A DNA stretch of 64,000 nt from Acidimicrobiia bacterium (GCA_022820925.1 JAJEEO010000008.1:124001-188000); one strand, 5' to 3'. Numbered from the stretch's first letter, positions 9,434-18,217 are shown. Notes: generated by a model from the letters alone, not told the origin. Numbers and translations are program-made.

Positions 9434-12313
9434 TCAGGCGTGTTCGGCGATGAGAGCCAGCATCTCGGCACCGTAGGACCCGAGCTTGGCCGGCCCGATG
9501 CCCGGTACGGCGAGAAGCTGAGCGTCAGTACGGGGACGCTGCGTTGCGAGCGCGATGAGGACTGCGTCCGGGGCCACGACGTACGCCGGCACGCCGTCGG
9601 CACGGCTGCGCTGCAGGCGCCACGCGCGCAACGCTTCGAACAGCGCCGCATCACTCGGATCGGTCGGCGGTTCGGGCTTGGATCGGCGGGTCGCTGGCCG
9701 CGAGCCGGTGCCCGGCAGAGCGGCCGGGTCGACTGCGCCGTCCGGGTCGGCGTGGCCATCGAACCCTGAGCCGGCTCCAGACTCGGCACCTCCCCTGGAC
9801 TCAGCGCCGCTGCCGCGCGCTCGCGACGATGCCCCGATGAGCGCTGGCTCGGGCTCGACAGGCAGCGGCGGCGCGAGCTGGCTGAGTTCAGCCAAGAAAG
9901 GCGACGGCGGATCGTCGCTGATGAAGGTCACAGATTGCGAGGAGCGGGTCAGCGCAACGTGGAAGACGCGGCGTTCTTCCTCGATGTCGTGAGCGAGGCG
10001 GTGCGGCATCAGGCCCGCCGAGGCCTCATAGACGATGACGTGGGGCCATTCGAGGCCCTTCACCCGGTGGACGGTCGCGAGCCGCACACCTGGTTGCCGC
10101 GCCGGATTCGCCTGCGCAGCGCCGCTTGGCGAGCGAGTCTCGTCAATGCCGAAGCCGGCTGCGTCGGAGGCGCCGAATCCCGACAGGCGATCAGCGAGCC
10201 ACGCAGCGAAGCTGGCCGGGTCTGGATGCAGGTGCGCCACCGAGATCAGCGCCCGCAGGTCGTCGCCGTGAGCGGACCTGTCCACGGACCGGCGCGACGC
10301 ATCCAAGCGAGTGTCAAGGCTGTACCCCAAGCCCAGCTCATCGCGAACGATCTCGAGAATGGCTTCGGTGGTGAGCTGCTCGTTCGCGGTTCGCTGTCGC
10401 AGCATGTCGATGTCGTCCGCGTACTCGTCGACCTTGGTCACTGTGCGTTCGTCGCTGAGTCGGGCCGCGAGCGCACGCAGCGCGCCGAGGCTGCGCTGCT
10501 CGCCGATCCACTCGATCACGCGAGGCGAGATTCCACGAGGCGGCCGGCGCGCCGCGTCCGACAGCGCGCCGCTCGGCAGTGCGTGACGGGGCGCGACCGC
10601 CAGCCTGAGCCACGCCAGCGCGCCCGCGACGCCGGTGCGCTCCATGAACCCGCGGCCCAGCGGTGCATCTGCCGCAACGCCCATCTCCCCCAGCACGATC
10701 TGCGGGACGAGCAGCGTGCTGTTGACCCGTGTCAGCACCGCGATGTCGGCCGGCCGGACGCCGCGGTCGACCAGGGCCGTCACCGTCTCCCGCAATGCCG
10801 CAGCCGACTCGGACCCGGTCTTGACGGCGAGTGCCCCATCGTGGCTCGGGCTGTCATCCGGCTGGGGCGCGGTGATCTGCTTGTCGATGCGGCTGCGATT
10901 GTGCGACAGCAGGTTGACCGCGGCGCCCACCACGGGCGGCGGGCAGCGGTAGTTCACGTTCAGATGGTGGCGGGCAGCGCCCGGGAAGTACTTGTCGAAT
11001 TCGATCAGCCACTGCGGTGATGCGCCGGCGTAGCCGTAGATGGTCTGGTCGTCGTCGCCGACTGCGAACACGTCGGCACGGGGGCCCGCCAGCAGACGGA
11101 TCATCAGCAGGTGTGCGGGCGTCAAGTCCTGAAATTCGTCCACGAGCAGCGCACCGCAGGCACGGCGGGCGGCAGCACGAGCTGCCGGATCGGCCAGCAG
11201 GATCTCGATCGCCCCGATGATCTGGTGGTCGAAGTCGACCAGTCCCTCAGCCGCCAATTCCTTGACGTAGCGCGGTGCCAACGTCGAGAACTCCGGCACG
11301 TCAGGCTGGAAATCCCCCTCGACGACTGCCGGGTCACGCAACCCCAGCCGTGACGCGCTCAATGCCTCCAGCCACGGTGCGAGCTGATCGGTCATCGCCC
11401 GCCGACGGCGCTTGACGAGGCCGTCAAGGCGGTCTCGCACACCCATCTCATCGATGACTTCGACCCGGCTCCGACCTACCGGGCGGGCGAATGGGCCAGA
11501 GCCATTGCAGATGGCCAAGGCGATGCTGTTGAGGGTCCGCACCTGCAGTCCCATCAGGTCCTCAGTGCGCTCTTCCATCTCGCGACGGGCCCGGACGTTG
11601 AAGGCCACCAGGCACACGGCCCCAGCGGCAACCCCCAAGTCCCTCACGAGATAGCGGGCCCGCTCGGTGAGCACCCGTGTCTTGCCCGATCCTGCCGGGG
11701 CAACGATGCACGCAGCCCCGCCCAGGTGGCCGACAGCCGCATGCTGATCCGAAGCCAGGTCGGCTTGCGGCATGGCCGGCTGCACCCCGCGCAGGCTCCC
11801 TGCCGCCAGATTGGCTGCAGGCACCACCGGTGCAGCAAGTTCGAACGCCTCCAGCGGCCCGCCGTCGCACCACACCGGCCCGGCATCGGTGACCACATCG
11901 CCGTCGCTCTCGGCATGCGTGCTCGACTCGCCCGCGAGCACCGCGCCGAGCCGGAGTGCCGCCTCGACGGGAGCGAATCGGGCCTGTTCGGGTTGCCGAG
12001 CGTCGACGGTGTTGGCGGTGATCAGGTGCGCCAGCACTTCCGATCGCATGGTCAGCCCTGGCGACAGTTCCCACCACGGTGACCGCCAGACCGGCGACGG
12101 TTCGGGAAACTCGCCCTCGAGCTCGATGATCAGACGGGTCCGCTCCAGCCAAGCCTCACGCAGCCGGCGTCCGGTCGCCGCACTGACGTCGGCGAGGCTG
12201 ACCCGCACCCGCTCGCAACCAGACCATGCGTCGGGCGCAGCGTCGCCTGGACGCACCAGGACGCTGCGTCCCAATTCGGGTGGGCCGGCGAGTGCGTTCG
12301 CGCTGAGTCTCAT
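9434..12313 (-). CDS. UvrD/PcrA-family superfamily 1 DNA helicase with HRDC domain
   Basis: A 959-residue ATP-driven 3'-5' helicase. A ~180-residue N-terminal part of unknown fold precedes Walker A APAGSGKT (205-212), Walker B DEFQD (392-396), the GDDDQTIYGYAGA motif and the TVHRVKGLEWPHV motif. A proline/glycine-rich linker leads to a C-terminal HRDC domain (~890-959) ending GIGPAKLGSYGAEMLALIAEH. The HRDC tail recalls actinobacterial UvrD2, but the N-terminal extension is not a UvrD2 feature I recognise. It probably acts in DNA repair. It is monocistronic, between a convergent Nudix gene and folE on the same strand. Confidence 0.88.
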   Translation of the reverse strand: MRLSANALAGPPELGRSVLVRPGDAAPDAWSGCERVRVSLADVSAATGRRLREAWLERTRLIIELEGEFPEPSPVWRSPWWELSPGLTMRSEVLAHLITANTVDARQPEQARFAPVEAALRLGAVLAGESSTHAESDGDVVTDAGPVWCDGGPLEAFELAAPVVPAANLAAGSLRGVQPAMPQADLASDQHAAVGHLGGAACIVAPAGSGKTRVLTERARYLVRDLGVAAGAVCLVAFNVRARREMEERTEDLMGLQVRTLNSIALAICNGSGPFARPVGRSRVEVIDEMGVRDRLDGLVKRRRRAMTDQLAPWLEALSASRLGLRDPAVVEGDFQPDVPEFSTLAPRYVKELAAEGLVDFDHQIIGAIEILLADPAARAAARRACGALLVDEFQDLTPAHLLMIRLLAGPRADVFAVGDDDQTIYGYAGASPQWLIEFDKYFPGAARHHLNVNYRCPPPVVGAAVNLLSHNRSRIDKQITAPQPDDSPSHDGALAVKTGSESAAALRETVTALVDRGVRPADIAVLTRVNSTLLVPQIVLGEMGVAADAPLGRGFMERTGVAGALAWLRLAVAPRHALPSGALSDAARRPPRGISPRVIEWIGEQRSLGALRALAARLSDERTVTKVDEYADDIDMLRQRTANEQLTTEAILEIVRDELGLGYSLDTRLDASRRSVDRSAHGDDLRALISVAHLHPDPASFAAWLADRLSGFGASDAAGFGIDETRSPSGAAQANPARQPGVRLATVHRVKGLEWPHVIVYEASAGLMPHRLAHDIEEERRVFHVALTRSSQSVTFISDDPPSPFLAELSQLAPPLPVEPEPALIGASSRARGSGAESRGGAESGAGSGFDGHADPDGAVDPAALPGTGSRPATRRSKPEPPTDPSDAALFEALRAWRLQRSRADGVPAYVVAPDAVLIALATQRPRTDAQLLAVPGIGPAKLGSYGAEMLALIAEHA

Positions 12314-12382
12314 CTGCGACTTGCGCTCAGGCAGAACATGTCTCGAGCACAGCGCCGTGCCTGCAGTGTGGCCTGTGGCCCG

Positions 12383-13051
12383 CTAGCGGCCGACGCCGAT
12401 GAGGTGCATCGCCTCCGCACGGGTAGCCGTGTTGCGGAACTGCCCCCGCACCGCCGACGTGATCGTCAGCGACCCCGGCTTCTGCACCCCCCGCATCGAC
12501 ATGCACTGGTGCTCGGCCTCGACAACCACGAGCGTGCCCCGTGGCTCGAGCACCTCCATCAGCTTGTCGGCAACCTGGGTGGTCAGGCGTTCCTGCACCT
12601 GGGGCCGGCGGGCGTAGGCCTCCACCAGCCGGGCCAGCTTCGACAGGCCGGTGATCATGCCCCGCTCCCCGGGAATGTACGCCACATGGGCACGGCCCAC
12701 GAAAGGCATCAGGTGGTGCTCGCACATCGAATAGAACGGGATGTCACGCACCATGACCATCTCGTCATGGCCGGTCTCGAACTGCACCTTCAGGTGATGC
12801 TCAGGGTCTTCCTGCAGACCAGCGAACACTTCTGCGTACATGCGAGCCACGCGCTTGGGTGTCTTCTGCAGGCCGTCACGGTCGGGGTCCTCGCCGATCG
12901 CGAGCAAGATTTCCCGGACTGCCTTCTCGATGCGGTCCGTGTCCACCTGCTGGTCGGTCACCGCGCCATTCGTCTCAGCGATGGACAGCACCTCGGCAGC
13001 GGCGGAGGAGCTCGACACAGCGTCAGCGTCAGAAATTGAGCCGGACGGCAT
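12383..13051 (-). CDS. folE: GTP cyclohydrolase I
   Basis: A 222-residue enzyme converting GTP to 7,8-dihydroneopterin triphosphate, first step of folate and pterin synthesis. The zinc ligands are present: Cys110 and His113 in [10 protein letters not shown] and Cys183 in [11 protein letters not shown]. The first ~35 residues are a Ser/Ala-rich leader absent from shorter homologues. The ATG at 13051 is supported by a TANNNT box 6 nt upstream. Confidence 0.96.
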   Translation of the reverse strand: MPSGSISDADAVSSSSAAAEVLSIAETNGAVTDQQVDTDRIEKAVREILLAIGEDPDRDGLQKTPKRVARMYAEVFAGLQEDPEHHLKVQFETGHDEMVMVRDIPFYSMCEHHLMPFVGRAHVAYIPGERGMITGLSKLARLVEAYARRPQVQERLTTQVADKLMEVLEPRGTLVVVEAEHQCMSMRGVQKPGSLTITSAVRGQFRNTATRAEAMHLIGVGR

Positions 13052-13057
13052 CCGGTG

Positions 13058-13063
13058 AACCTA
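13058..13063 (-). promoter_or_regulatory. -10 element TAGGTT, leaderless promoter of folE
   Basis: TAGGTT on the minus strand is followed by 6 nt and the folE ATG. Confidence 0.5.
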
Positions 13064-13120
13064 CCCGCGTCGGCCGGGGACGCCATAGCGATTTGCGTCC
13101 GCGGGCTGGTGACAGGAATG

Positions 13121-13194
13121 CGCCCCCGGCAGGACTCGAACCTGCAACCGGCGGGATAGAAGCCCGCTGCGCTGTCCAGTTGCGCCACGGGGGC
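13121..13194 (-). tRNA. tRNA-Arg (anticodon TCT)
   Basis: A complete 74-nt cloverleaf on the minus strand: acceptor GCCCCCG/CGGGGGC, anticodon stem GCGGG/CCCGC with loop CTTCTAT, T loop TTCGAGT, discriminator G. Confidence 0.95.
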
Positions 13195-13329
13195 TCGGGC
13201 CACGCAGACCCGACGCCATCCTGCCACCCAACCGGCGCTGGGCCAAGGGTGCGGCGGCGCGGCAGCGGCCCCCTCAGTACATTTCGGGGCAAGCGCGTAC
13301 CTGGCGCCGACGCTCGCAGGAGACCGATC

Positions 13330-13803
13330 GTGACCGCGAACAACTCTGGCTTCCGCTTCGACACCAACGATCTCCAGTGGATCCACTACGAGGGTGGACC
13401 GCGATTCGACTACCCGATCGACTACGACATCGCGGTGCTCGGCCATCAGGAAGACATCGGGCGGCTCGATCTGCTCATTCGCTGGGCACCCGATGCCTAC
13501 TGCCACTTCCATCGCCACGTGGCCACCACGACGTCGCTGGTGCTCGAGGGCGAGCATCACGTCATCGACATCGATGACGACGGCAACGAGCTGCGCCACG
13601 ATGTCCGGCCGGCCGGCACCTACTGCAGCGGCCCAGGCGGCGACGTGCACATGGAGCGCGGCGGCCCGGAAGGCTCACTCGTGCTGTTCTCGATGCAGGA
13701 GCCCACGGGCCGGATGTTCGAGGTGCTCGACGCCGACCACAACATCCTGGCCGAGAACACAATCGAGTCCTTCAGAGAGCAGGCCCGCGAATTCGCTAGC
13801 TGA
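13330..13803 (+). CDS. Cupin-domain protein
   Basis: A 157-residue single-domain cupin. The metal-binding first motif is seen as CHFHRHVATTTSLVLEGE (about 57-74), and the second barrel motif at GDVHMERGGPEGSLVLF. It resembles the ChrR/2,4-dihydroxyacetophenone-dioxygenase-like cupins, but a function cannot be assigned. GTG at 13330 follows AGGAG with 8-nt spacing. It is flanked by tRNA-Arg and a convergent Nudix gene. Confidence 0.78.
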   Translation: MTANNSGFRFDTNDLQWIHYEGGPRFDYPIDYDIAVLGHQEDIGRLDLLIRWAPDAYCHFHRHVATTTSLVLEGEHHVIDIDDDGNELRHDVRPAGTYCSGPGGDVHMERGGPEGSLVLFSMQEPTGRMFEVLDADHNILAENTIESFREQAREFAS

Positions 13804-13847
13804 CCCGGCCGCGCCCGAAATTCTCCGAGCCCACGACAGAGCTGGGG

Positions 13848-14786
13848 CTAGCCGGAGGGCCAGCGCAGGATGCCGGTCTCGGTGCGGCCGTCGGCTTCGA
13901 GATAGTCGGGGTCGCCGGGGAAGGCGATCCGGTCCGGCCCTTCGTTGTCGTAGCGGATCCGCACGTGCTCGTCGTCGGCGGGTGTGCCTCTGCCGGCGGC
14001 AGCAACCGCCTCGGCCACGGTTTCGAAGCGGGCGAGGCGGTGCAGCATGCCGATGGTGGGGGTCATCATCACCATGTCGCCGGCTTCGTTGCGCCGGATG
14101 GCATCTGCCGGGCGAACCCACTGATGCTCGACTGCCTCGTCGTGGTCGGGCAGCGGCACTTGGCCATCCGGCATCGCCGTCAGGAAGAACCGCGTGTCGT
14201 AGCGGCGTGGGGAGCCCAGCGGCGTCACCCAGCGCCCGATGAAATAGACGTTGTCGCCGTCGAGCAGAAGGTCTTCGCTGCGCACCGTCTCGATGAAGTC
14301 ACGCTCGCCGGCATTGACCTCGTCCCGGTACTGGGAGAACCGCTCGGCCACATCGGGCGGAGAGAGATCGATGATGCCCGAAGGCAGATCCCGGGGATCC
14401 TCCACGCCGACCGGGTGGTCGTGATGGGCGAGCAAGATGCCCGCTTCCTCGAACGTCTCCCGCAGGGCCGCAACCCAGAAGGCGATGCCGCCCCGCTCGA
14501 TGCCGATCTGATACGAGGCATCGTCATCGGTCAGGCCCGAAACGGTTTCGTCGGCGATCCGGGTGGCGTCTTCGGGGTCGACAGCGCCGCCGGGGTACAC
14601 CCACATGTCGCCCACGAAGATCGAGCGGGCGTTGCGCTTCAGCATCAGCACATGGGGGTCGTTCTCGTCGGACAGGATCATCACGGTGGCCGCATCGCGC
14701 ACCGGCACGGCCTCGGGGTCGTAGTCGCCCCCGCTCCCGGGTGACTTGGCGCCGACCGAGGCGCGACGCTCGGGTTGCTCACTCAT
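13848..14786 (-). CDS. Nudix hydrolase, NUDT19-like
   Basis: A 312-residue protein with the split Nudix signature GGAVDPED followed, after an insertion, by AALRETFEEAGIL (about 66-118). Long Nudix proteins with this insertion are often acyl-CoA diphosphatases of the NUDT7/19 kind, which is a plausible but unproven role among the many CoA-dependent enzymes here. The ATG gives MSEQPERRASVG; no clear Shine-Dalgarno is seen. Confidence 0.83.
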   Translation of the reverse strand: MSEQPERRASVGAKSPGSGGDYDPEAVPVRDAATVMILSDENDPHVLMLKRNARSIFVGDMWVYPGGAVDPEDATRIADETVSGLTDDDASYQIGIERGGIAFWVAALRETFEEAGILLAHHDHPVGVEDPRDLPSGIIDLSPPDVAERFSQYRDEVNAGERDFIETVRSEDLLLDGDNVYFIGRWVTPLGSPRRYDTRFFLTAMPDGQVPLPDHDEAVEHQWVRPADAIRRNEAGDMVMMTPTIGMLHRLARFETVAEAVAAAGRGTPADDEHVRIRYDNEGPDRIAFPGDPDYLEADGRTETGILRWPSG

Positions 14787-14891
14787 CGGCGGCCCAATCC
14801 CGGCTCAGTCGGTGTCAGCGCGAACCGCGGCCGGCTTCAACAGCAGCAGCCGCGCACACCCGGTCGTCGTCACCTGGCCGCCGCACAGCAC

Positions 14892-15911
14892 TCAGTAGTC
14901 GATGCCCGCGCAGACGAGGCAGTCCTCGCCGTCGTGACTGGCACGGGCCGCTGCTGCGTCCTCGTCGGTCTGGTATTGCGGCGTCGGGTGGCGCTCGACC
15001 CGGTCGTCCTCATAGTCACCGCCACCGGCTGAATCGGCTCCCGCCGTGGCCGCATCGTCACCGTCTGGCACAGCGCACTCGGGCAGATCGGCGGCCCTGG
15101 TGGAGGGCGCGAACACCCGGTCCTTCCACCGGTCCGAATCCGACCAGCGGTAGTGCAGGTGAGCCATGGAACCCGGGACACGCAGATTCTCGAATGCAGC
15201 AAACGTGTCCCGGAGGATCTGCAGGTTGAGTTCGGGTTCATGCGGCTTGCCCGCTGTGCGACCCAGCGGGTAGTCCAGGTACGCGGCGCGGGGCGGCCAG
15301 GCCGCCCGGGTGATGTCGCGTGCGCTCGACATCGACAGCGTCGGGATTCCTTCGGCCTCGATGGCTCTCGCGATCAGACCCCCGGTCTGATGGCAGACAG
15401 GTCACACCGGCACAAGCAGCACCACATCGAGCTCATCGGCTACGCAGCGCTTGGCCAGCTCCGGGATCAGCTCCTCACGGACGCGCCGGGTGCTGTAGAT
15501 GCCGCCCATGAGGGTGTAGGCGTTCGGTCCCAGCTCGCCTATCTCGCCGCTGTCCCGCAGCGCACGCAAGCCCTCGATGGGGAACACGCAACTGATGTCC
15601 GAGCGGGCATCGGTGAGGTCGTAGGCGAAGTGCGTGGCCCGCAGGTCGGACGTGTCCACGTCGGTGGGGATCGCTCGGTACGTCGTGTCGTCGCGGTAGT
15701 GGAATGCCGTCTGGCCGACCGAATAGACGCCGCCCGTGGCGATGAGGCCCACGCGGCACTCGGAGATCGGCTTGGTCAGCGGTGTCCATGGCGGCGGCGT
15801 CTCGCTGTGGACCCAGCGGTACTCGCCGTAACCCAACCCGATGTACTGGGCCGTGATCCGCGGGATGTACTCAACAGGTGGCTGGCGGGCAGCGACAGTC
15901 TCAGCGCTCAC
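14892..15911 (-). CDS. GrdB-like selenoprotein (glycine/betaine/sarcosine/D-proline reductase family) with in-frame UGA
   Basis: Read through a TGA at 15402-15404, the frame encodes 339 residues. The Sec codon is residue 170 in LLVPV-U-PVCHQTGGLIARA, a UxxCxxT redox motif; other members of this family carry Cys or Sec there. Homology continues on both sides without frameshift: GVYSVGQTAFHYRDD and PTDVDTSDLRATHFAYDL before, YLDYPLGRTAGKP after, ending in DCLVCAGIDY. A perfect hairpin 10 nt after the UGA fits a bacterial SECIS. The GTG at 15911 has TACCGT 6 nt upstream (leaderless). Family members reduce or thiol-modify small substrates; the role here is unknown. The alternative is a nonsense mutation in a Cys-type gene. 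SelA, SelB, SelC and SelD are not in the window. Confidence 0.85.
15373..15404 (-). promoter_or_regulatory. Sec UGA codon with downstream SECIS-like hairpin
   Basis: On the minus strand the UGA (15404-15402) is followed by 10 nt, then AUCAGACC-GGG-GGUCUGAU, a perfect 8-bp stem with a GGG loop (15391-15373). The loop begins 18 nt after the UGA and starts with G, both within the described rules for bacterial SECIS elements. Confidence 0.75.
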
Positions 15912-15917
15912 GCTCCT

Positions 15918-15923
15918 ACGGTA
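15918..15923 (-). promoter_or_regulatory. -10 element TACCGT, leaderless promoter of the selenoprotein gene
   Basis: TACCGT on the minus strand, then 6 nt, then the GTG at 15911. It supports that start and active transcription. Confidence 0.5.
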
Positions 15924-16062
15924 CGCGGTCGGCACAGTCCCCGGCAGAGGACAGGCACAAGAAGGCACAGATGCCGGAGCGAAGGAGGCGGGCGCACGTT
16001 CCCGCGCGGCTCCGAAATCCGGTAGCGAGGCCGCGTCACCCGTGGCATCCTTGACCCCCCGT

Positions 16063-16145
16063 GCGGGTCGTAGCTCAGTTGGTTCGAGCGCCACGCGCTC
16101 GCCCCCAGCGAGCGCCATCAGACACAGCGTGGCACTGGAGGCCGG
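16063..16145 (+). pseudogene. Broken tRNA-His copy with hairpin in the anticodon arm
   Basis: The 5' half matches the intact tRNA-His at 16201, then the anticodon loop is replaced by about 37 nt containing a perfect 8-bp hairpin, GCGCTCGC-CCCCA-GCGAGCGC (16095-16115). The copy resumes with TGGCACTGGAGGCCGG and diverges before the T arm, so no cloverleaf can form. Confidence 0.75.
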
Positions 16146-16200
16146 CTGCCGGAAATCCGGTAGCGAGGCCACCGCGGCCGTGGCATCCTTGACCCCCCGT

Positions 16201-16275
16201 GCGGGTCGTAGCTCAGTTGGTTAGAGCGCCAGTTTGTGGCACTGGAGGCCGGGGGTTCGAATCCCCTCGATCCGC
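16201..16275 (+). tRNA. tRNA-His (anticodon GTG)
   Basis: A complete tRNA with encoded G-1 (16201) opposite discriminator C73, as expected for His. Acceptor CGGGTCG/CGATCCG has one G-U pair; anticodon stem CCAGT/ACTGG has loop TTGTGGC; T loop TTCGAAT. Confidence 0.95.
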
Positions 16276-16332
16276 CCGCCGCTCGTCGACCGCTTGTGTC
16301 GGGGGGCCGTCGTTAGCCTTGCGGGGCACCAC

Positions 16333-16406
16333 GCGCCTCTAGCTCAATTTGGCAGAGCAACGGACTCTTAATCCGCAGGTTCTGGGTTCAAGTCCCAGGG
16401 GGCGTA
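16333..16406 (+). tRNA. tRNA-Lys (anticodon CTT)
   Basis: A complete cloverleaf with acceptor GCGCCTC/GGGGCGT (two G-U pairs), anticodon loop CTCTTAA, T loop TTCAAGT and discriminator A. CCA follows at 16407-16409 in the genomic sequence. Confidence 0.94.
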
Positions 16407-16455
16407 CCACTGGCCTGCCGGAGCACTCCGGCCGATGCACCGATGAGGTCGTCAG

Positions 16456-17001
16456 ATGGGCAACGACAGCGAAGCCAGCGAACCGGAGTCGTCCGAGTTC
16501 CACCCTTCGGCCGATGAGTTGATCGAGCACAACCGGCAGGTGGCCGACACCGTCAAGACGCCCGGCATGGCGGCGCCACCCAGCCGTCACGTGGCCATCG
16601 TCACCTGCATGGATGCCCGGATGGACCCGCTGCCAGAGCTGGGTTTGACAGTCGGCGAAGCGCACGTCATCCGCAACGCAGGCGGTGTGATGACCGACGA
16701 CGTCATGCGCTCGCTGTGCATCTCCCAGCAGCTGCTCGGCACCCGGGAGATATTGGTCATACACCACACGAAGTGCGGCATGTGCGGACTCGACGAAGCT
16801 GCCTTCAGCAACGTCCTCGGCCAGCGCCTGGGCGCCCGGCCAAGCTGGCCCATCTGTTCGTTCGCGGACCCCGCCGACGACGTGCGCGCCGCCATCGCAA
16901 CACTGCAAGCCTCACCGTTCATCGAGCACGACACCGCCGTCCGCGGCTTCATCTACGACGTCGACACCGGCCTCCTCAACGAGGTGCCGGCACTCAGCTG
17001 A
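16456..17001 (+). CDS. Beta-carbonic anhydrase
   Basis: A 181-residue cytosolic zinc enzyme interconverting CO2 and bicarbonate. The ligands are visible: Cys51 and Asp53 in TCMDARMD, His104 and Cys107 in HHTKCGMCG, with Arg55 completing the Asp-Arg dyad. It is a short form like the mycobacterial Rv1284 group. The ATG at 16456 is the only good start. The neighbour downstream is convergent. Confidence 0.92.
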   Translation: MGNDSEASEPESSEFHPSADELIEHNRQVADTVKTPGMAAPPSRHVAIVTCMDARMDPLPELGLTVGEAHVIRNAGGVMTDDVMRSLCISQQLLGTREILVIHHTKCGMCGLDEAAFSNVLGQRLGARPSWPICSFADPADDVRAAIATLQASPFIEHDTAVRGFIYDVDTGLLNEVPALS

Positions 17002-17563
17002 CAGCGGTCGGGGCGGTGGGCCAGCCGGGGACGCCTTCGTCTCGCTCGACGCCGGTGCTGTTAAGCAGCCCGCTCACCATCCGGTAGCAACCCGCCGCTG
17101 CGATGAGATGCACCATCTCGGCCTCGCTGAAGTGGGCAACCGCCTCGGCCCAGGTGGCATCGGACACGCAGTCGTCGGAGTACAGGTCGTCCACCACCTG
17201 CAGGAGTGCCGCTTCGGCGGACGTCCAGTTGCCTTCGGGAATCGGCCTGGTGACGAGGTAGATCTCCTCGTCGGTCATGCCCTCGGCTTGGGCGATCAGC
17301 GTGTGCTGGCCGAACTCGTAGACCGACTGGCAGTTCCAGCCCATGCGCAGCACGGCGATCTCGACATCGCGACGCGACAGGTCGCCCCTGTACAGGATGG
17401 CCAGCGCGTACTCGCCGAACGCCTTGGAGATGGGACGGCTGTGCGCGATGGTCGCAATGACGTTGACGGCGTTGGCGAATGAACTCTCCATAGCCTCGCG
17501 GGCTCGCTCGGCCACCTTGGGGATCGGCTCAAGGCGTCGGGAAGTGGGTCGTGGCAGGTGCAT
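16994..17563 (-). CDS. Carboxymuconolactone decarboxylase/AhpD-like protein
   Basis: A 189-residue all-helical protein of the CMD family. The active-site helix reads WNCQSVYEFGQH (76-87), which keeps one Cys and the His but has no CxxC, so peroxidase activity is doubtful; it is closer to decarboxylase-like members. The ATG at 17563 begins the homologous region. Its 3' end overlaps the carbonic anhydrase gene end by a few bases in convergent orientation, and it is divergent from a second CMD-family gene. Confidence 0.82.
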   Translation of the reverse strand: MHLPRPTSRRLEPIPKVAERAREAMESSFANAVNVIATIAHSRPISKAFGEYALAILYRGDLSRRDVEIAVLRMGWNCQSVYEFGQHTLIAQAEGMTDEEIYLVTRPIPEGNWTSAEAALLQVVDDLYSDDCVSDATWAEAVAHFSEAEMVHLIAAAGCYRMVSGLLNSTGVERDEGVPGWPTAPTAVS

Positions 17564-17635
17564 GAGCGAGCAGTCCTCTCGTCGGTCCCGCGAATGTACG
17601 AGAAGTTGCCCCGGTCGTTCACTGGCGCACCTGCT

Positions 17636-17641
17636 TAGGCT
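17636..17641 (+). promoter_or_regulatory. -10 element TAGGCT, leaderless promoter
   Basis: TAGGCT is followed by 6 nt and the ATG at 17648; no Shine-Dalgarno fits between. Confidence 0.5.
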
Positions 17642-17647
17642 GCGGGC

Positions 17648-18217
17648 ATGACCGAGCCAGCCATCTCGACGTTTCCTGTGCCTGACATCGCGGACATGCC
17701 CGACGACCTGCGTGAGCGCATCGAGCTCATCCAATCCAAGACCGGCTTCGTGCCGAACGTGTTCCTCGCGCTGGCGCACCGGCCGGAGGAGATGCGGGCG
17801 TTCATGGCGTACCACGACGCGCTCATGGAGGGCCCGAGCGGGCTCAGCAAGGCCGAGCGGGAGATGATCGTGGTGGCCACCAGCGGGGCCAACAACTGCC
17901 TCTACTGCGTGGTCGCCCATGGCGCGATCCTGCGCATCCGGGCCAAGGATCCGCTGCTGGCCGATCAGCTCGCAGTCGACCCGTCCAAGGCCGATCTCAA
18001 CGACCGGCAACGGGCGATGATCGACTTCGCCCTCAAGATGTGCAGCGAGCCGTGGTCGGCTTCAGCGACCGATCACGAGGAGCTGCGGGCTCACGGCTTC
18101 AGCGACGACGACATCTGGGACATCGGCGCCATCACGGGCCTGTTCGCTTTGTCGAACCGCATGGCCCACCTGACATCGATGCGGCCCAACGACGAATTCT
18201 TCACCATGGGCCGCTAG
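17648..18217 (+). CDS. Peroxidase-related enzyme of the AhpD/CMD family
   Basis: A 189-residue protein matching the uncharacterised peroxidase-related branch (TIGR01926-like). The redox motif NNCLYCVVAHG places Cys84, Cys87 and His91 as in AhpD, so thiol-based peroxide reduction is likely. It is the paralogue of, and divergent from, the CMD gene at 16994. It is convergent with a solute-binding protein gene, overlapping its end by 4 bp. Confidence 0.86.
   Translation: MTEPAISTFPVPDIADMPDDLRERIELIQSKTGFVPNVFLALAHRPEEMRAFMAYHDALMEGPSGLSKAEREMIVVATSGANNCLYCVVAHGAILRIRAKDPLLADQLAVDPSKADLNDRQRAMIDFALKMCSEPWSASATDHEELRAHGFSDDDIWDIGAITGLFALSNRMAHLTSMRPNDEFFTMGR

Larger units (their letters stand above)
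16012..16275 (+). repeat. 138-bp-period tandem duplication of the tRNA-His locus
   Basis: The upstream flank (AAATCCGGTAGCGAGGCC and TGGCATCCTTGACCCCCC) and the 5' half of tRNA-His occur twice, at 16012-16149 and 16150-16275. Only the second unit holds a complete tRNA. The duplicated flank probably carries the promoter. Confidence 0.85.

Noticed and set aside
15402-15404. The in-frame TGA read as a plain stop or nonsense mutation
   Set aside because: Homology continues in frame on both sides, the codon replaces the first position of a redox motif known to hold Sec, and a perfect hairpin sits at SECIS distance. A recent nonsense mutation would not bring the hairpin.
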